Below, piece after piece: positions 43,514-52,295 of a stretch of 64,000 bases of DNA. Position 1 is the first letter of the stretch, and each line of letters opens with the position of its first letter. The notes beneath the pieces were generated by a model. That model saw nothing but the letters and a program-made list of their open reading frames with translations, searched no databases and was not told the origin of the DNA. The DNA is from Pedobacter sp. MC2016-14. GTDB lineage: Bacteria > Bacteroidota > Bacteroidia > Sphingobacteriales > Sphingobacteriaceae. The stretch is taken from assembly GCF_020991475.1 (NCBI RefSeq), contig NZ_JAJMPA010000001.1, forward strand, positions 1,178,001 to 1,242,000, in the 5' to 3' direction. Position numbers and translations under genes: made by a program.

Positions 43514-44107
43514 ATGGCTGCCTATAGCTCATATACAGATCAGGAATTGACCAGCAGACTTGCTGAATCAGACGAGTATGCCTTTGCTGAAATTTACAAA
43601 CGCTATAAAACAAACATCTACCTGCTGATTAAAAAATTTGTTCATTCCGCTCAAATGGCAGATGACCTTACGCAGGAAGTATTTGTTAAGATTTGGGAAA
43701 GTGGGGACAAACTAAGCGAAGTACGTTCAATTAAAGCTTATCTGTTAATTACCGCAAAAAACCACACGTTAAACAGTTTAAAAAAAGCATTACGTTCTGA
43801 GGCTGCGATGGGGGTAGTGATCAATGCCTACGTAGATGAACGAAAGAGCGTAGAAGAAGATTTGATCAGCAAGGAATATGCTCATTTTTTACAGCAGCAG
43901 CTCTCCACTTTACCTGCGCGAAGCCGGGAAATTTTTAAACTCTGCAGAGAGCAGGGAAAAACTTATGATGAGGCAGCGGTAATTTTAGGCATTTCAAGAA
44001 ATGCGATCAAAAATCATATGGTTGCTACCATGAAAGTGCTCAGTAGTTCGGTAGAAAAGGATCTTGGGATCTCCTTGAGCCTTCTTCTGGTGGTGCTTTT
44101 TAAATAA
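43514..44107 (+). CDS. ECF RNA polymerase sigma factor (locus C)
   Basis: A 197-aa sigma factor: region 2 with ADDLTQEVFVKIWE and IKAYLLITAKNHTLNSLKK, region 4 with LPARSREIFKLCREQGKTYDEAAVILGIS (quoted as the HTH region) and NAIKNHMVATMKVL, plus the hydrophobic tail ISLSLLLVVLFK. It is adjacent to its FecR partner and should drive the susC operon downstream. It is a paralogue of the locus B sigma but clearly divergent, so cross-talk need not be high. Confidence 0.95.
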   Translation: MAAYSSYTDQELTSRLAESDEYAFAEIYKRYKTNIYLLIKKFVHSAQMADDLTQEVFVKIWESGDKLSEVRSIKAYLLITAKNHTLNSLKKALRSEAAMGVVINAYVDERKSVEEDLISKEYAHFLQQQLSTLPARSREIFKLCREQGKTYDEAAVILGISRNAIKNHMVATMKVLSSSVEKDLGISLSLLLVVLFK

Positions 44108-44179
44108 ATTTATTTTTTTCTCTTTTTTGCTACCCTATGTGGCCGTAAATATTGTCTTAGTCTTTGAAAGGCATTCATT

Positions 44180-45316
44180 ATGGAACAAAAAGCATTCTAC
44201 AAACAACTGGTTGAACGTTATGTGGCGAAGCTATTGAGCGATGAGGAATTGGAAGTTTTTGTAGAATTGGCAAAACAGGGCAAGCTTGATCAGGAACTTT
44301 CCCGTGCTATGGACGAGGCTGAACAGAACTTTGCAGTAGAGGAATTGCTTACTGTACCTGCAGTACGCCGCCGCTTATGGCCTAAAATTGCAATTGCGGC
44401 AGCCGTTTTTCTGGCTGTTGTATTCGGCATACTTTTCTTTTACAATCCGGTAGAGGACACCATCGACACCAGGTTTGCCAATAATGAAATCAGTTCCGGT
44501 ACCAATGGCGCAACCCTAACCCTACCAAACGGAAAAGTCATTCAATTAAGTGATGCGCAGAAGGGCGTAAAAGTTGCTCCAGGATCATTGACCTATCAAG
44601 ATGGTTCTTCTGTTTTTAATGCTGAAAATAAGAATGACATAGCCGATGCAGGAACGGTAGCGATGAAGGCAACTACATCAAGGGGCCAAACCTACATGAT
44701 CTTACTGCAGGATGGGACTAAAGTTTGGCTTAATGCAGCCAGCACACTAAAATTCCCTTCTACTTTTGCAGCATCAAACCAGCGTACTGTAGTTCTGGAA
44801 GGTGAAGCATATTTTGAAGTTTTTAAAAATAAATCGCAACCTTTCGTAGTCACAACAGAGAAAAGTGCAGCAACGCCTAAGCAAGAAATAATTGTTTTAG
44901 GAACTCATTTTAATGTCAATGCTTACAAAGGTGAAAGCAGTATCAAAACCACTTTATTGGAGGGTAGTGTTAAGATTGCTGAAGAATCCGGCATGGAGGA
45001 AATCCTGAAACCCAATCAGCAAGCTGTTTTATCTGGTGCCGGCCAGCTTTCGGTAGCCAATGTTGATGCTGCCCTGGCTGTAGATTGGAAAAATGGAAGT
45101 TTTATATTTCAGGGCCAAAAACTAAGTGAGCTGATGAAAAGGGTAGAGCGCTGGTACAATGTCCAGGTTAGCTATAAAAACAATGAAATAAAGGACCTAA
45201 CATTTACGGGTGAAATTTCAAAGTATGATAAGATTGAGGAACTTTTAAAGATCCTTGAGCGTACAGGAAGGGTCAAATTTGAAATCGAAGGCAGCAAAAT
45301 TATCGTTAGTAACTAA
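44180..45316 (+). CDS. FecR-family anti-sigma factor (locus C)
   Basis: A 378-aa anti-sigma: N-terminal sigma-binding segment (~1-68), membrane helix about 70-88 (IAIAAAVFLAVVFGILFFY), FecR domain (LQDGTKVWLNAASTLKFP, LEGEAYFEVFKNKSQPFVV, LGTHFNVNAYKGE), and DUF4974 (FQGQKLSELMKRVERWYNV). It lies 72 nt after the sigma gene. The 189-nt gap to susC carries leader copy C. Confidence 0.94.
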   Translation: MEQKAFYKQLVERYVAKLLSDEELEVFVELAKQGKLDQELSRAMDEAEQNFAVEELLTVPAVRRRLWPKIAIAAAVFLAVVFGILFFYNPVEDTIDTRFANNEISSGTNGATLTLPNGKVIQLSDAQKGVKVAPGSLTYQDGSSVFNAENKNDIADAGTVAMKATTSRGQTYMILLQDGTKVWLNAASTLKFPSTFAASNQRTVVLEGEAYFEVFKNKSQPFVVTTEKSAATPKQEIIVLGTHFNVNAYKGESSIKTTLLEGSVKIAEESGMEEILKPNQQAVLSGAGQLSVANVDAALAVDWKNGSFIFQGQKLSELMKRVERWYNVQVSYKNNEIKDLTFTGEISKYDKIEELLKILERTGRVKFEIEGSKIIVSN

Positions 45317-45390
45317 ATAATCAATTAATCAACAAACCTTAAACCACTAAAAATGAGAAAACTCTACAAGCACGGCCCTTAAACCAGGCA

Positions 45391-45472
45391 GGTTGTTTGG
45401 ATAAAAAAGGGATTTCGACTGCGAATCGAAACCCCGGAAGACCGGACAACTAAATAAGCAATTTATGACAAC
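45391..45472 (+). promoter_or_regulatory. Structured susC leader RNA, copy C
   Basis: Outer stem GGTTGTTTGG (45391-45400) with CCGGACAACT (45442-45451), including three G-U pairs. Inner hairpin GGG (45409-45411), unpaired A, TTTCGA, loop CTGCGAA (45419-45425), TCGAAA, unpaired C, CCC (45433-45435). GGAAGA at 45436-45441 and TGACAAC at 45466-45472 follow. The loop differs from copy A by one base, while the stem differs everywhere. Confidence 0.65.
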
Positions 45473-45505
45473 AGTTTAGTTTAGAAACCCAATCAATACA
45501 AACAT

Positions 45506-48500
45506 ATGGATAATATTATTCATTGTGATGTGCCTGGCAAATTATGCCCGTTATACACACAAATCTGGAGAATTATGAGGTTAATCTTCCTATTTATTTT
45601 TGCTGCATTAATGCAGGTAAGCGCTGCAAGTTTTGGGCAACGCGTTAGCCTGTCAGAAAAAAATGCGCGACTTGAACAGGTGCTTGCAAAAATCAAATTG
45701 CAGGCGCAGGTAAAAATTGTTTATGCCGATGAGGTGCTCAAAACTGCAAGGCCGGTAAGTTTACAACTCCATAATGTAAACCTCGAAGAAGCCTTAAAAG
45801 CCGCTTTGGCTAACCAGCAACTTGAATTTAGCATCATTGATCAAACAGTTGTGATTAAAGAAAAGAAAAGTAGTTTTCTGGATAAACTGGTAGAACGTTT
45901 CGCGAACATTGATGTAAGCGGACGTGTTATTGATTCAGATGGAAATCCAATACCTGGTGCTACTATTACTGTAAAAGGTATTAAAAGGTCAGTTGTTTCT
46001 GATGGCAATGGTTACTTTAAGTTAACCAATGTGGATGAAAAGGCCATGATCGTAATTTCATACGTTGGGTATGCGGTACAGGAGTTTGCTGCAAATACCA
46101 CGCAGCCCATTGTTGCACGGCTGGTGCCTGAAGTGGGCACTTTGGATGGAATGGTGGTGATTGGTTATGGTAAAACCACCAAGCGGACAAATACAGGTTC
46201 AGTTTCTACCATTACTTCAAAAGACATTGCCAATCAACCTGTTTCAAATCCTATTTCTGCTTTACAGGGCAGGGTTGCAGGTTTAGATATCAGTTCCAAT
46301 AATGGTTACGCCGGCTCTGGAATGTCGGTGCGTTTGCGTGGAATCAGTTCCATCACTGGCGGAAGGGATCCCCTTTATGTTGTTGATGGAATTCCTTTCA
46401 ATTCCACATCTCTAAATCAGTTTAACGGGGCAAATGGGAATACAAATCCATTAAATAGCATCAACCCCTCTGATATTGACAGGATTGATATACTAAAAGA
46501 TGCTGATGCCACCGCTATATTTGGCTCCAGGGGTGCAAATGGTGTCATTTTAATCACCACAAAACAAGGCAAAAGCGGTAAAACAACTGTCGATGCAAAT
46601 GTTTATTCGGGGATTTCTTTTGTAAATCATAAAGTAGAAATGTTAAGTACAGAGCAGTACCTGGCCTTAAGAAGGGAAGCTTTTAAAAATGATGGTACAA
46701 CCCCTGTTGAAAGTAGTTCCCCAGATTTGTTTCCAACCTGGGGAACAGAAACAGACAACAACTGGGTAGACAAATTAATTGGCAACACCGCTAAAATGAC
46801 GGAAGCCCAATTGTCTTTATCTGGTGGTTCCGAGCAAACCAATTTCCTGTTCAGCGGCACCTATCGTAATGAAACCACAGTGGTTCCCGGCGACCAGGGT
46901 TATAACCGGGGAGCGGTTAATTCTAGCGTCAACCACAAGTCTGCCGATAACAAGCTGAATTTTAATGTGTCTGTAAAATATGTTGGTGATCAGAACCAAT
47001 CGATGCCGACCGATGTGACGCAGTATTACAATACCTCGCCAAACTATCCTGTATACAACGCTGATGGTTCTTTTTATTGGCCAGCCAGCGGACAAAACCC
47101 GATGGCCTATTTAGAGCGTACCTACCTTGCTACCACACAAAATTTAATTGGTAACGTAACTACAAAGTATAACATTTTTAAGGGGTTGAGTGCACAGGTA
47201 AATCTTGGCTATAATAAGCAATCCATGAAGCAAACCAGGACCCAGCCACAGGCTACTTACAATCCTACTTTATACAGCAGCAGCGAGGCTTATTACGGCA
47301 ATACTTCTTCTACAATTTACAACATTGAGCCACAACTGGATTATGAAGTTAAACTTAGCAAGGCTGAGCTGAAACTTTTAGCTGGTGGAACTTATCAAAC
47401 TAATGTATATGATGGACTTTATTTGGCAGGATCAGACTACGTAAACGACAGCCAGTTGGATAACCCAAGTGCGGCGGCAAAGCTTACAAATGTATATAGC
47501 CATTCCGATTACAAATATGTGTCTGTTTTTGGAAGGGCTACCTACAACTGGGATGGAAAATATATTTTAAATGGGAGCTTCCGGAGAGATGGTTCCAGTA
47601 GGTTCGGTCCGGGTAGGAGATATGGAAACTTTGGGTCGGTAGGAGCAGCCTGGTTGTTTACCAATGAAGATTTTGTAAAAGACCATTTTTCTTTTTTAAG
47701 TTCAGGTAAGCTAAGGGCTAGTTATGGTACAGTAGGTAACGACCAGATTGGCAATTATGGATATTATGACAGCTGGAGGGCAACAGACTTTACTTATGGC
47801 GGTGTAGCCGGCTTAACTCCAAGTCGCTTTGCCAATGAAGATTTCCATTGGGAATCTACCCGTAAAATGGATGCAGCAATAGAGTTGGGCTTTGTAAAAG
47901 ACCGCATTCTTTTTACGGCGAACTTCTACCGTAACATCACAACAGATGCCTTGATTATTTATCCTTTGTCTTCACAGTCGGGCTATACTGCATATACGGC
48001 CAACTTACCTGCAAAATTGCAAAATAAAGGATTTGAATTTGAACTAACTTCGGTGAACATCCGTAAAGAAGATTTTAAATGGAATTCAAGTTTTAACTTA
48101 ACAATCTCCAGAAACAAACTTATTGACTACCCTGGCTTAGCCAATACCTCATTTGCAAGAACCTATTACATCGGGCAACCTATTAACGTGGTAACCGGCT
48201 ATGTAAGCACAGGAATTAATCCACAAAACGGGATTCCAACTTTTGTAGATACCGATAACAGCGGTACAATAAATACGCTTGATATGGTGCCTATTGGAAA
48301 TATAAATCCTAAGTTTTTTGGGGGCCTGCAAAACAGTTTTACTTACAAAAACCTGAGTCTTGATTTCTTATTTCAGTTTGCAGAACAACAAGGTCCATTG
48401 TTAAATTATGGAACTTTGTCTACCGCCTACGGTTCCAGGATCAATAAAGACGTTAGTGCTTTAGACCGCTGGACAACTCCGGGACAGCTCACATCAATTC

Positions 48501-48784
48501 CAGTTGCTACTGCAGGTACAACTGCTGCCAATACAGCCTATAATAATTGGCGTTTGTCTTCGGCAAATTGGGGAGATGCCTCTTACATCCGTTTAAAAAA
48601 TGTAGCCATACGTTATAACCTGGGCACGTTGTTGAAAAACATCAAAGTAAGAAATGTTTCTGTGTACGTACAGGGGCAAAATTTGTTTACGATCACCAAT
48701 TACGATGGTTTTGACCCGGAAACAAAAGGCGTAGTACTACCGCCGCTTAGCGTATATACAGCAGGTTTGCAAGTTTCATTTTAA
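45506..48784 (+). CDS. SusC-like TonB-dependent transporter with STN domain (locus C)
   Basis: A 1092-aa outer-membrane protein. The N-terminal extension before the signal core (MRLIFLFIFAALMQVSAASFGQ) parallels that of PUL A susC. It has an STN domain (about 45-118; LSEKNARLEQVLAKIKLQAQV), a CarboxypepD_reg-like domain (about 135-205; GRVIDSDGNPIPGATITVKG), TonB box region LDGMVVIGYGKTTKR, and plug (SSITGGRDPLYVVDGIPF, DADATAIFGSRGANGVILI). The barrel ends in an aromatic residue (LSVYTAGLQVSF). It pairs with the SusD immediately after it. The substrate is unknown. Confidence 0.95.
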   Translation: MDNIIHCDVPGKLCPLYTQIWRIMRLIFLFIFAALMQVSAASFGQRVSLSEKNARLEQVLAKIKLQAQVKIVYADEVLKTARPVSLQLHNVNLEEALKAALANQQLEFSIIDQTVVIKEKKSSFLDKLVERFANIDVSGRVIDSDGNPIPGATITVKGIKRSVVSDGNGYFKLTNVDEKAMIVISYVGYAVQEFAANTTQPIVARLVPEVGTLDGMVVIGYGKTTKRTNTGSVSTITSKDIANQPVSNPISALQGRVAGLDISSNNGYAGSGMSVRLRGISSITGGRDPLYVVDGIPFNSTSLNQFNGANGNTNPLNSINPSDIDRIDILKDADATAIFGSRGANGVILITTKQGKSGKTTVDANVYSGISFVNHKVEMLSTEQYLALRREAFKNDGTTPVESSSPDLFPTWGTETDNNWVDKLIGNTAKMTEAQLSLSGGSEQTNFLFSGTYRNETTVVPGDQGYNRGAVNSSVNHKSADNKLNFNVSVKYVGDQNQSMPTDVTQYYNTSPNYPVYNADGSFYWPASGQNPMAYLERTYLATTQNLIGNVTTKYNIFKGLSAQVNLGYNKQSMKQTRTQPQATYNPTLYSSSEAYYGNTSSTIYNIEPQLDYEVKLSKAELKLLAGGTYQTNVYDGLYLAGSDYVNDSQLDNPSAAAKLTNVYSHSDYKYVSVFGRATYNWDGKYILNGSFRRDGSSRFGPGRRYGNFGSVGAAWLFTNEDFVKDHFSFLSSGKLRASYGTVGNDQIGNYGYYDSWRATDFTYGGVAGLTPSRFANEDFHWESTRKMDAAIELGFVKDRILFTANFYRNITTDALIIYPLSSQSGYTAYTANLPAKLQNKGFEFELTSVNIRKEDFKWNSSFNLTISRNKLIDYPGLANTSFARTYYIGQPINVVTGYVSTGINPQNGIPTFVDTDNSGTINTLDMVPIGNINPKFFGGLQNSFTYKNLSLDFLFQFAEQQGPLLNYGTLSTAYGSRINKDVSALDRWTTPGQLTSIPVATAGTTAANTAYNNWRLSSANWGDASYIRLKNVAIRYNLGTLLKNIKVRNVSVYVQGQNLFTITNYDGFDPETKGVVLPPLSVYTAGLQVSF

Positions 48785-48801
48785 TTCTAAATGCTAATAC
48801 A

Positions 48802-50274
48802 ATGAGAGTAATTAAATATATTATAGGTATTGTGTTGTTGATGACCACGGTATCATGCGAAAAAATTATCGGTATCGATTCGCCAAGAACAGAATTGGAA
48901 AGCGGCAGTGTTTTTACCAGTGACAAAACGGCCAATGCGGCAATGATTGGGATTTATTCTGATATGAATTCAGATAACTACATTTTTGCAAATTTGATTA
49001 CCATGTTTATGGGGCCGATTTCTGCGGACGAATTCTTGTACGAAGCCAATGTGGCTACTTTTCTGGAATTTAAGGCCAATGTGGTTTCCGCAGAAAACAC
49101 CTATGTAAATTCGGTATGGGCGCAACCATATAATTACATTTACAGATGCAATGAGGTGATTGAAGGCGTAACGGCTTCAACAGGAATGACTACAGCAATG
49201 AAAAATCAGTTGATGGGTGAGGCGAAATTTTTAAGAGCGTTCTGCTATTTTTACCTGACCAACCTGTTTGGTGATGTGCCCTTGATCCTGGATACTGACG
49301 TGCTGAAAAACACAAATCTACCCAGAACTGCTTCTGCAAGTGTATACGCTTCCATCATTGCCGACTTACTGGAGGCTAAAAGCCTGTTGGGGGATACTTA
49401 TGCAGGTGGAGAGCGCACCAGGCCGGTAAAAGCTGCTGCAATCCTGATGCTGGCCAGAACCTACTTATACACCGGTGATAACGTGAATGCAGAAATTCAG
49501 GCTTCTGAACTGATTGCAAAAACAGGTACTTATCAAATGCTTTCAGGTACTGCACTGGGTAGCACATTCTTGAAAAACAGTACAGATGCCGTTTGGCAGT
49601 TGAATATTGTAAATACCTTATTGAATAAGAACACAATAGAGGGTTTTAACATGGTTCCGGCAAGCCTTACTTCTCCAGCTACGAATTACAGGTTAACGAG
49701 GGATCCAAATTATGGTTTGGTTCAAGAATTTGAGAAGCGTGATCCCAATAGTACCAGTAATGCAATCGATGCTTATGATTATCGTAGAGGCGCATGGACG
49801 GGACAATGGAATGTTACTACCTCTGGTGTTACAGTTACAAATACTTATCCCTATAAGTACAAGGTACGCGTATCACCCACCATTACAGAGTATTCTATGG
49901 TGCTTAGGTTTGCAGAAGCATATCTGATTCGTGCAGAAGCCAGGATGCAATTGAGCAAGTTCGCATTGGGAAAGGCAGATTTGGATGCCGTTCGTCTTCG
50001 TGGAGGTTTATCTGGCGTCACCTTGCCGACATCGGTTGCTGCCGGGATGCTATTGGTGGAAAAAGAGCGCCGCATAGAGCTATTTGCAGAATGGGGTCAT
50101 CGCTGGTTTGACCTTAAACGCTGGAAAAGCGTAACCGGAGATCCAACCAAAACCCGTGCAGATGATATCCTTCCGTTAACAAAACCATCATGGAAATCTA
50201 AGGCTATCCTGATGCCCATTCCCGCAGAAGCATTAAGAACCAATCCTACCCTTACTCCAAACCCATCGAATTAA
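48802..50274 (+). CDS. SusD/RagB-like lipoprotein (locus C)
   Basis: A 490-aa surface lipoprotein (lipobox MTTVSCEK). The SusD pattern is clear: LMGEAKFLRAFCYFYLTNLFGDVPLI, VEKERRIELFAEWGHRWFDLKRW, and LMPIPAEALRTNPTLTPN. It is 17 nt after susC. The next gene starts 7 nt on, with no repeat element in between, unlike the other two susD genes of the window. Confidence 0.95.
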   Translation: MRVIKYIIGIVLLMTTVSCEKIIGIDSPRTELESGSVFTSDKTANAAMIGIYSDMNSDNYIFANLITMFMGPISADEFLYEANVATFLEFKANVVSAENTYVNSVWAQPYNYIYRCNEVIEGVTASTGMTTAMKNQLMGEAKFLRAFCYFYLTNLFGDVPLILDTDVLKNTNLPRTASASVYASIIADLLEAKSLLGDTYAGGERTRPVKAAAILMLARTYLYTGDNVNAEIQASELIAKTGTYQMLSGTALGSTFLKNSTDAVWQLNIVNTLLNKNTIEGFNMVPASLTSPATNYRLTRDPNYGLVQEFEKRDPNSTSNAIDAYDYRRGAWTGQWNVTTSGVTVTNTYPYKYKVRVSPTITEYSMVLRFAEAYLIRAEARMQLSKFALGKADLDAVRLRGGLSGVTLPTSVAAGMLLVEKERRIELFAEWGHRWFDLKRWKSVTGDPTKTRADDILPLTKPSWKSKAILMPIPAEALRTNPTLTPNPSN

Positions 50275-50281
50275 CTGCACG

Positions 50282-52183
50282 ATGAAAAAAATTATATTGA
50301 TCTGTCTTGTAGTTGCTGCCCAGCAACTACAAGCTCAGGTTTTGGAAATATATCCCAAATATCCGCAGGTGGGTAAAGAAGTAACCCTTACTTACCGTCC
50401 TTCAGCAAGCAATGCTGCGCAGGTAAAAGAGGCTAAAACTGTGCGCCTTATTTTTACCTCTTCTACATTTTATAATCTTCCCTGGGAATTATTGATGACC
50501 TGGCAGGGCAATGCCTGGCAAACATCTTTCACTGTACCTGCATATGCAACGTTCGCATCTTTTTATTTCCAAAGCGGAAAACTAAAGGATAGGCCGACAG
50601 CAGATGCTGATTTTACTCTGGCTGTGTATAAAGGAAAAAAAAGAGTTAAGGACAGTTATTTCCATGAATCTTACGGTATTAAAAGTCAAAATCCCAATGC
50701 GCCCGATCTCCTTCAAAAACAAATTATTTTGCTGCAGAAGGAACTTGCCCTGTATCCCAATAATTTCGAAGCGCAGGTAAGGTTAAAAAGTATAGAAATG
50801 GCTGCTGCGACACCGGCTCAGGCAGCTGGGTTAAAAAGAGAAGCAATAAGTACCATTCATCAGCAGTTTGAAAAAGATCCAGAAAACCCGGTTAATTTAA
50901 GTCGCATCAGCATGGCATTTAATATGATTGGGGAGGGTTACCGTACAGATTCCTTAAAAAGAGTTGTCATAAAACGTTATCCGGCGTCAGACTTAGGCCG
51001 TTTATACCTCAGTGCATTAATTGCGAAACACGATGATAGCGTAAAAATGATTTTACGTCTGGATTCGCTTTTAGCACATGTTCATGCTAAAGGAGAAAGT
51101 GCTATTGCAATTCATAAAATTCTTTTTAAAAACGCCCTTTCCAAAGGTGATGCCCATAAAGCTATTGAACATGCGCAGAAAAGTTTAGGGAAAACAACGC
51201 CTTACACAGCCAGAGATTTGCGGGACATAGCACTTGCTTTTACTAGCTACAAGATCGCTCCGGAAACTGCCTTTGCTTATGCAGAAAAATCGTTGGCAAT
51301 GATTCAGCACTGGCCTGTAGGTAATATCAGAAACCTGCCCGACTTTGGTTATGTGCTGCCTTATGTGGACGATAGTGTTCACAACCTCACTGTTCAAGAG
51401 GCTAAAGCTGGTCTGCTGTCATTAATGGCTCTCAATAAAGTCTATATGGGCGATAAGACTGCCGCGCTTGATTATACCATCAAGTCGATAAGCTTCTTTG
51501 AAAACAGAGAGGTTTTACTAAATGCTGCTTTTGTTTTTGAGGCTAATGCTGACTATAAGAATGCCTATGCAAAATCATGGAAGCTGGTGGTAGATAATCC
51601 CTTTGATGATGTGGCGAGTGTTATAGCACAACGCAATTTTATTAAATTTAATGCAGATGGTTCTGCTTATGTAAAGGAATTACAACTGTTAAAGGATGCA
51701 AAAAACAACAATTTGGTCTCACGTTTGGAGAAGCAGTTACTAAATTTGCCAAGACCGGAATTAAACGGAATTACCGATTTAAGTGGGAAAGTGATGAATA
51801 TGGATTCCCTAAAGGGAAAGATTGTAATCATGGATTTTTGGGCAACCTGGTGTATCCCCTGCATGAAAGAAATGCCTTTTCTGCAGAAGGTTTATGATAA
51901 GTATAAAAACAATCCAAATGTCGTTTTTATGGTCATCAACAGCGGTGCAGGCAATACCATTGACGACGCCAGGGGATGGATGAAAAAGAACAGCAATTAC
52001 ACCTTTCCATTGTATTTTAATACGGATAAAGACCTGGGTAAAAAAGTAGGGTTCAGCCTCATCCCAACAGTAGCGCTTCTTGATCAAACCGGGAAAATGC
52101 AGTTCCGTACAGTTGGCTTTGAGGGTGCAGAAATGGAAGCTAAGCTAAGCCAGCAAATTGAGGTTTTGTTGAAGCGTAAATAG
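50282..52183 (+). CDS. Large TlpA-family thioredoxin with N-terminal beta and helical-repeat domains
   Basis: A 633-aa exported protein (signal peptide ending in LQAQ). A beta-sandwich-like N-terminal domain (about 25-125) is followed by a long helical, TPR-like region (about 145-490). A C-terminal TlpA domain (about 495-633) has the active motif WCIPC (C524, C527) in IMDFWATWCIPCMKEMPFL and cis-Pro in FSLIPTVALLD. It is the last gene of locus C. Such proteins recur after SusC/SusD pairs in Bacteroidota. Their substrate link is not established. The module hints at handling of disulfide-containing protein ligands. Confidence 0.9.
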   Translation: MKKIILICLVVAAQQLQAQVLEIYPKYPQVGKEVTLTYRPSASNAAQVKEAKTVRLIFTSSTFYNLPWELLMTWQGNAWQTSFTVPAYATFASFYFQSGKLKDRPTADADFTLAVYKGKKRVKDSYFHESYGIKSQNPNAPDLLQKQIILLQKELALYPNNFEAQVRLKSIEMAAATPAQAAGLKREAISTIHQQFEKDPENPVNLSRISMAFNMIGEGYRTDSLKRVVIKRYPASDLGRLYLSALIAKHDDSVKMILRLDSLLAHVHAKGESAIAIHKILFKNALSKGDAHKAIEHAQKSLGKTTPYTARDLRDIALAFTSYKIAPETAFAYAEKSLAMIQHWPVGNIRNLPDFGYVLPYVDDSVHNLTVQEAKAGLLSLMALNKVYMGDKTAALDYTIKSISFFENREVLLNAAFVFEANADYKNAYAKSWKLVVDNPFDDVASVIAQRNFIKFNADGSAYVKELQLLKDAKNNNLVSRLEKQLLNLPRPELNGITDLSGKVMNMDSLKGKIVIMDFWATWCIPCMKEMPFLQKVYDKYKNNPNVVFMVINSGAGNTIDDARGWMKKNSNYTFPLYFNTDKDLGKKVGFSLIPTVALLDQTGKMQFRTVGFEGAEMEAKLSQQIEVLLKRK

Positions 52184-52206
52184 CTTTTATCCAAAATGCC
52201 TGTTTT

Positions 52207-52229
52207 TTATAGTTTGATCAAAACTATAA
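52207..52229 (+). promoter_or_regulatory. Inverted repeat between locus C and the oxidoreductase gene
   Basis: TTATAGTTT (52207-52215) and AAACTATAA (52221-52229) flank GATCA. It could be an operator for the downstream gene or a weak stem at the end of locus C. No T tract follows. Confidence 0.45.
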
Positions 52230-52295
52230 TTGAGCAAAGTGCTAACAAAATGAATAAATGCAATGTTTTGATTTGGTATAGTCCAGGATCAACTC

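Noticed and set aside
43287..43550. 87-aa plus-strand frame before the locus C sigma gene
   Set aside because: It begins inside a terminator hairpin, overlaps the sigma gene in another frame, and its composition is unlike neighbouring proteins.
44108..44179. T-rich stretch after the locus C sigma gene considered as a terminator
   Set aside because: No stem precedes the T run, and the FecR gene must be expressed with the sigma gene.
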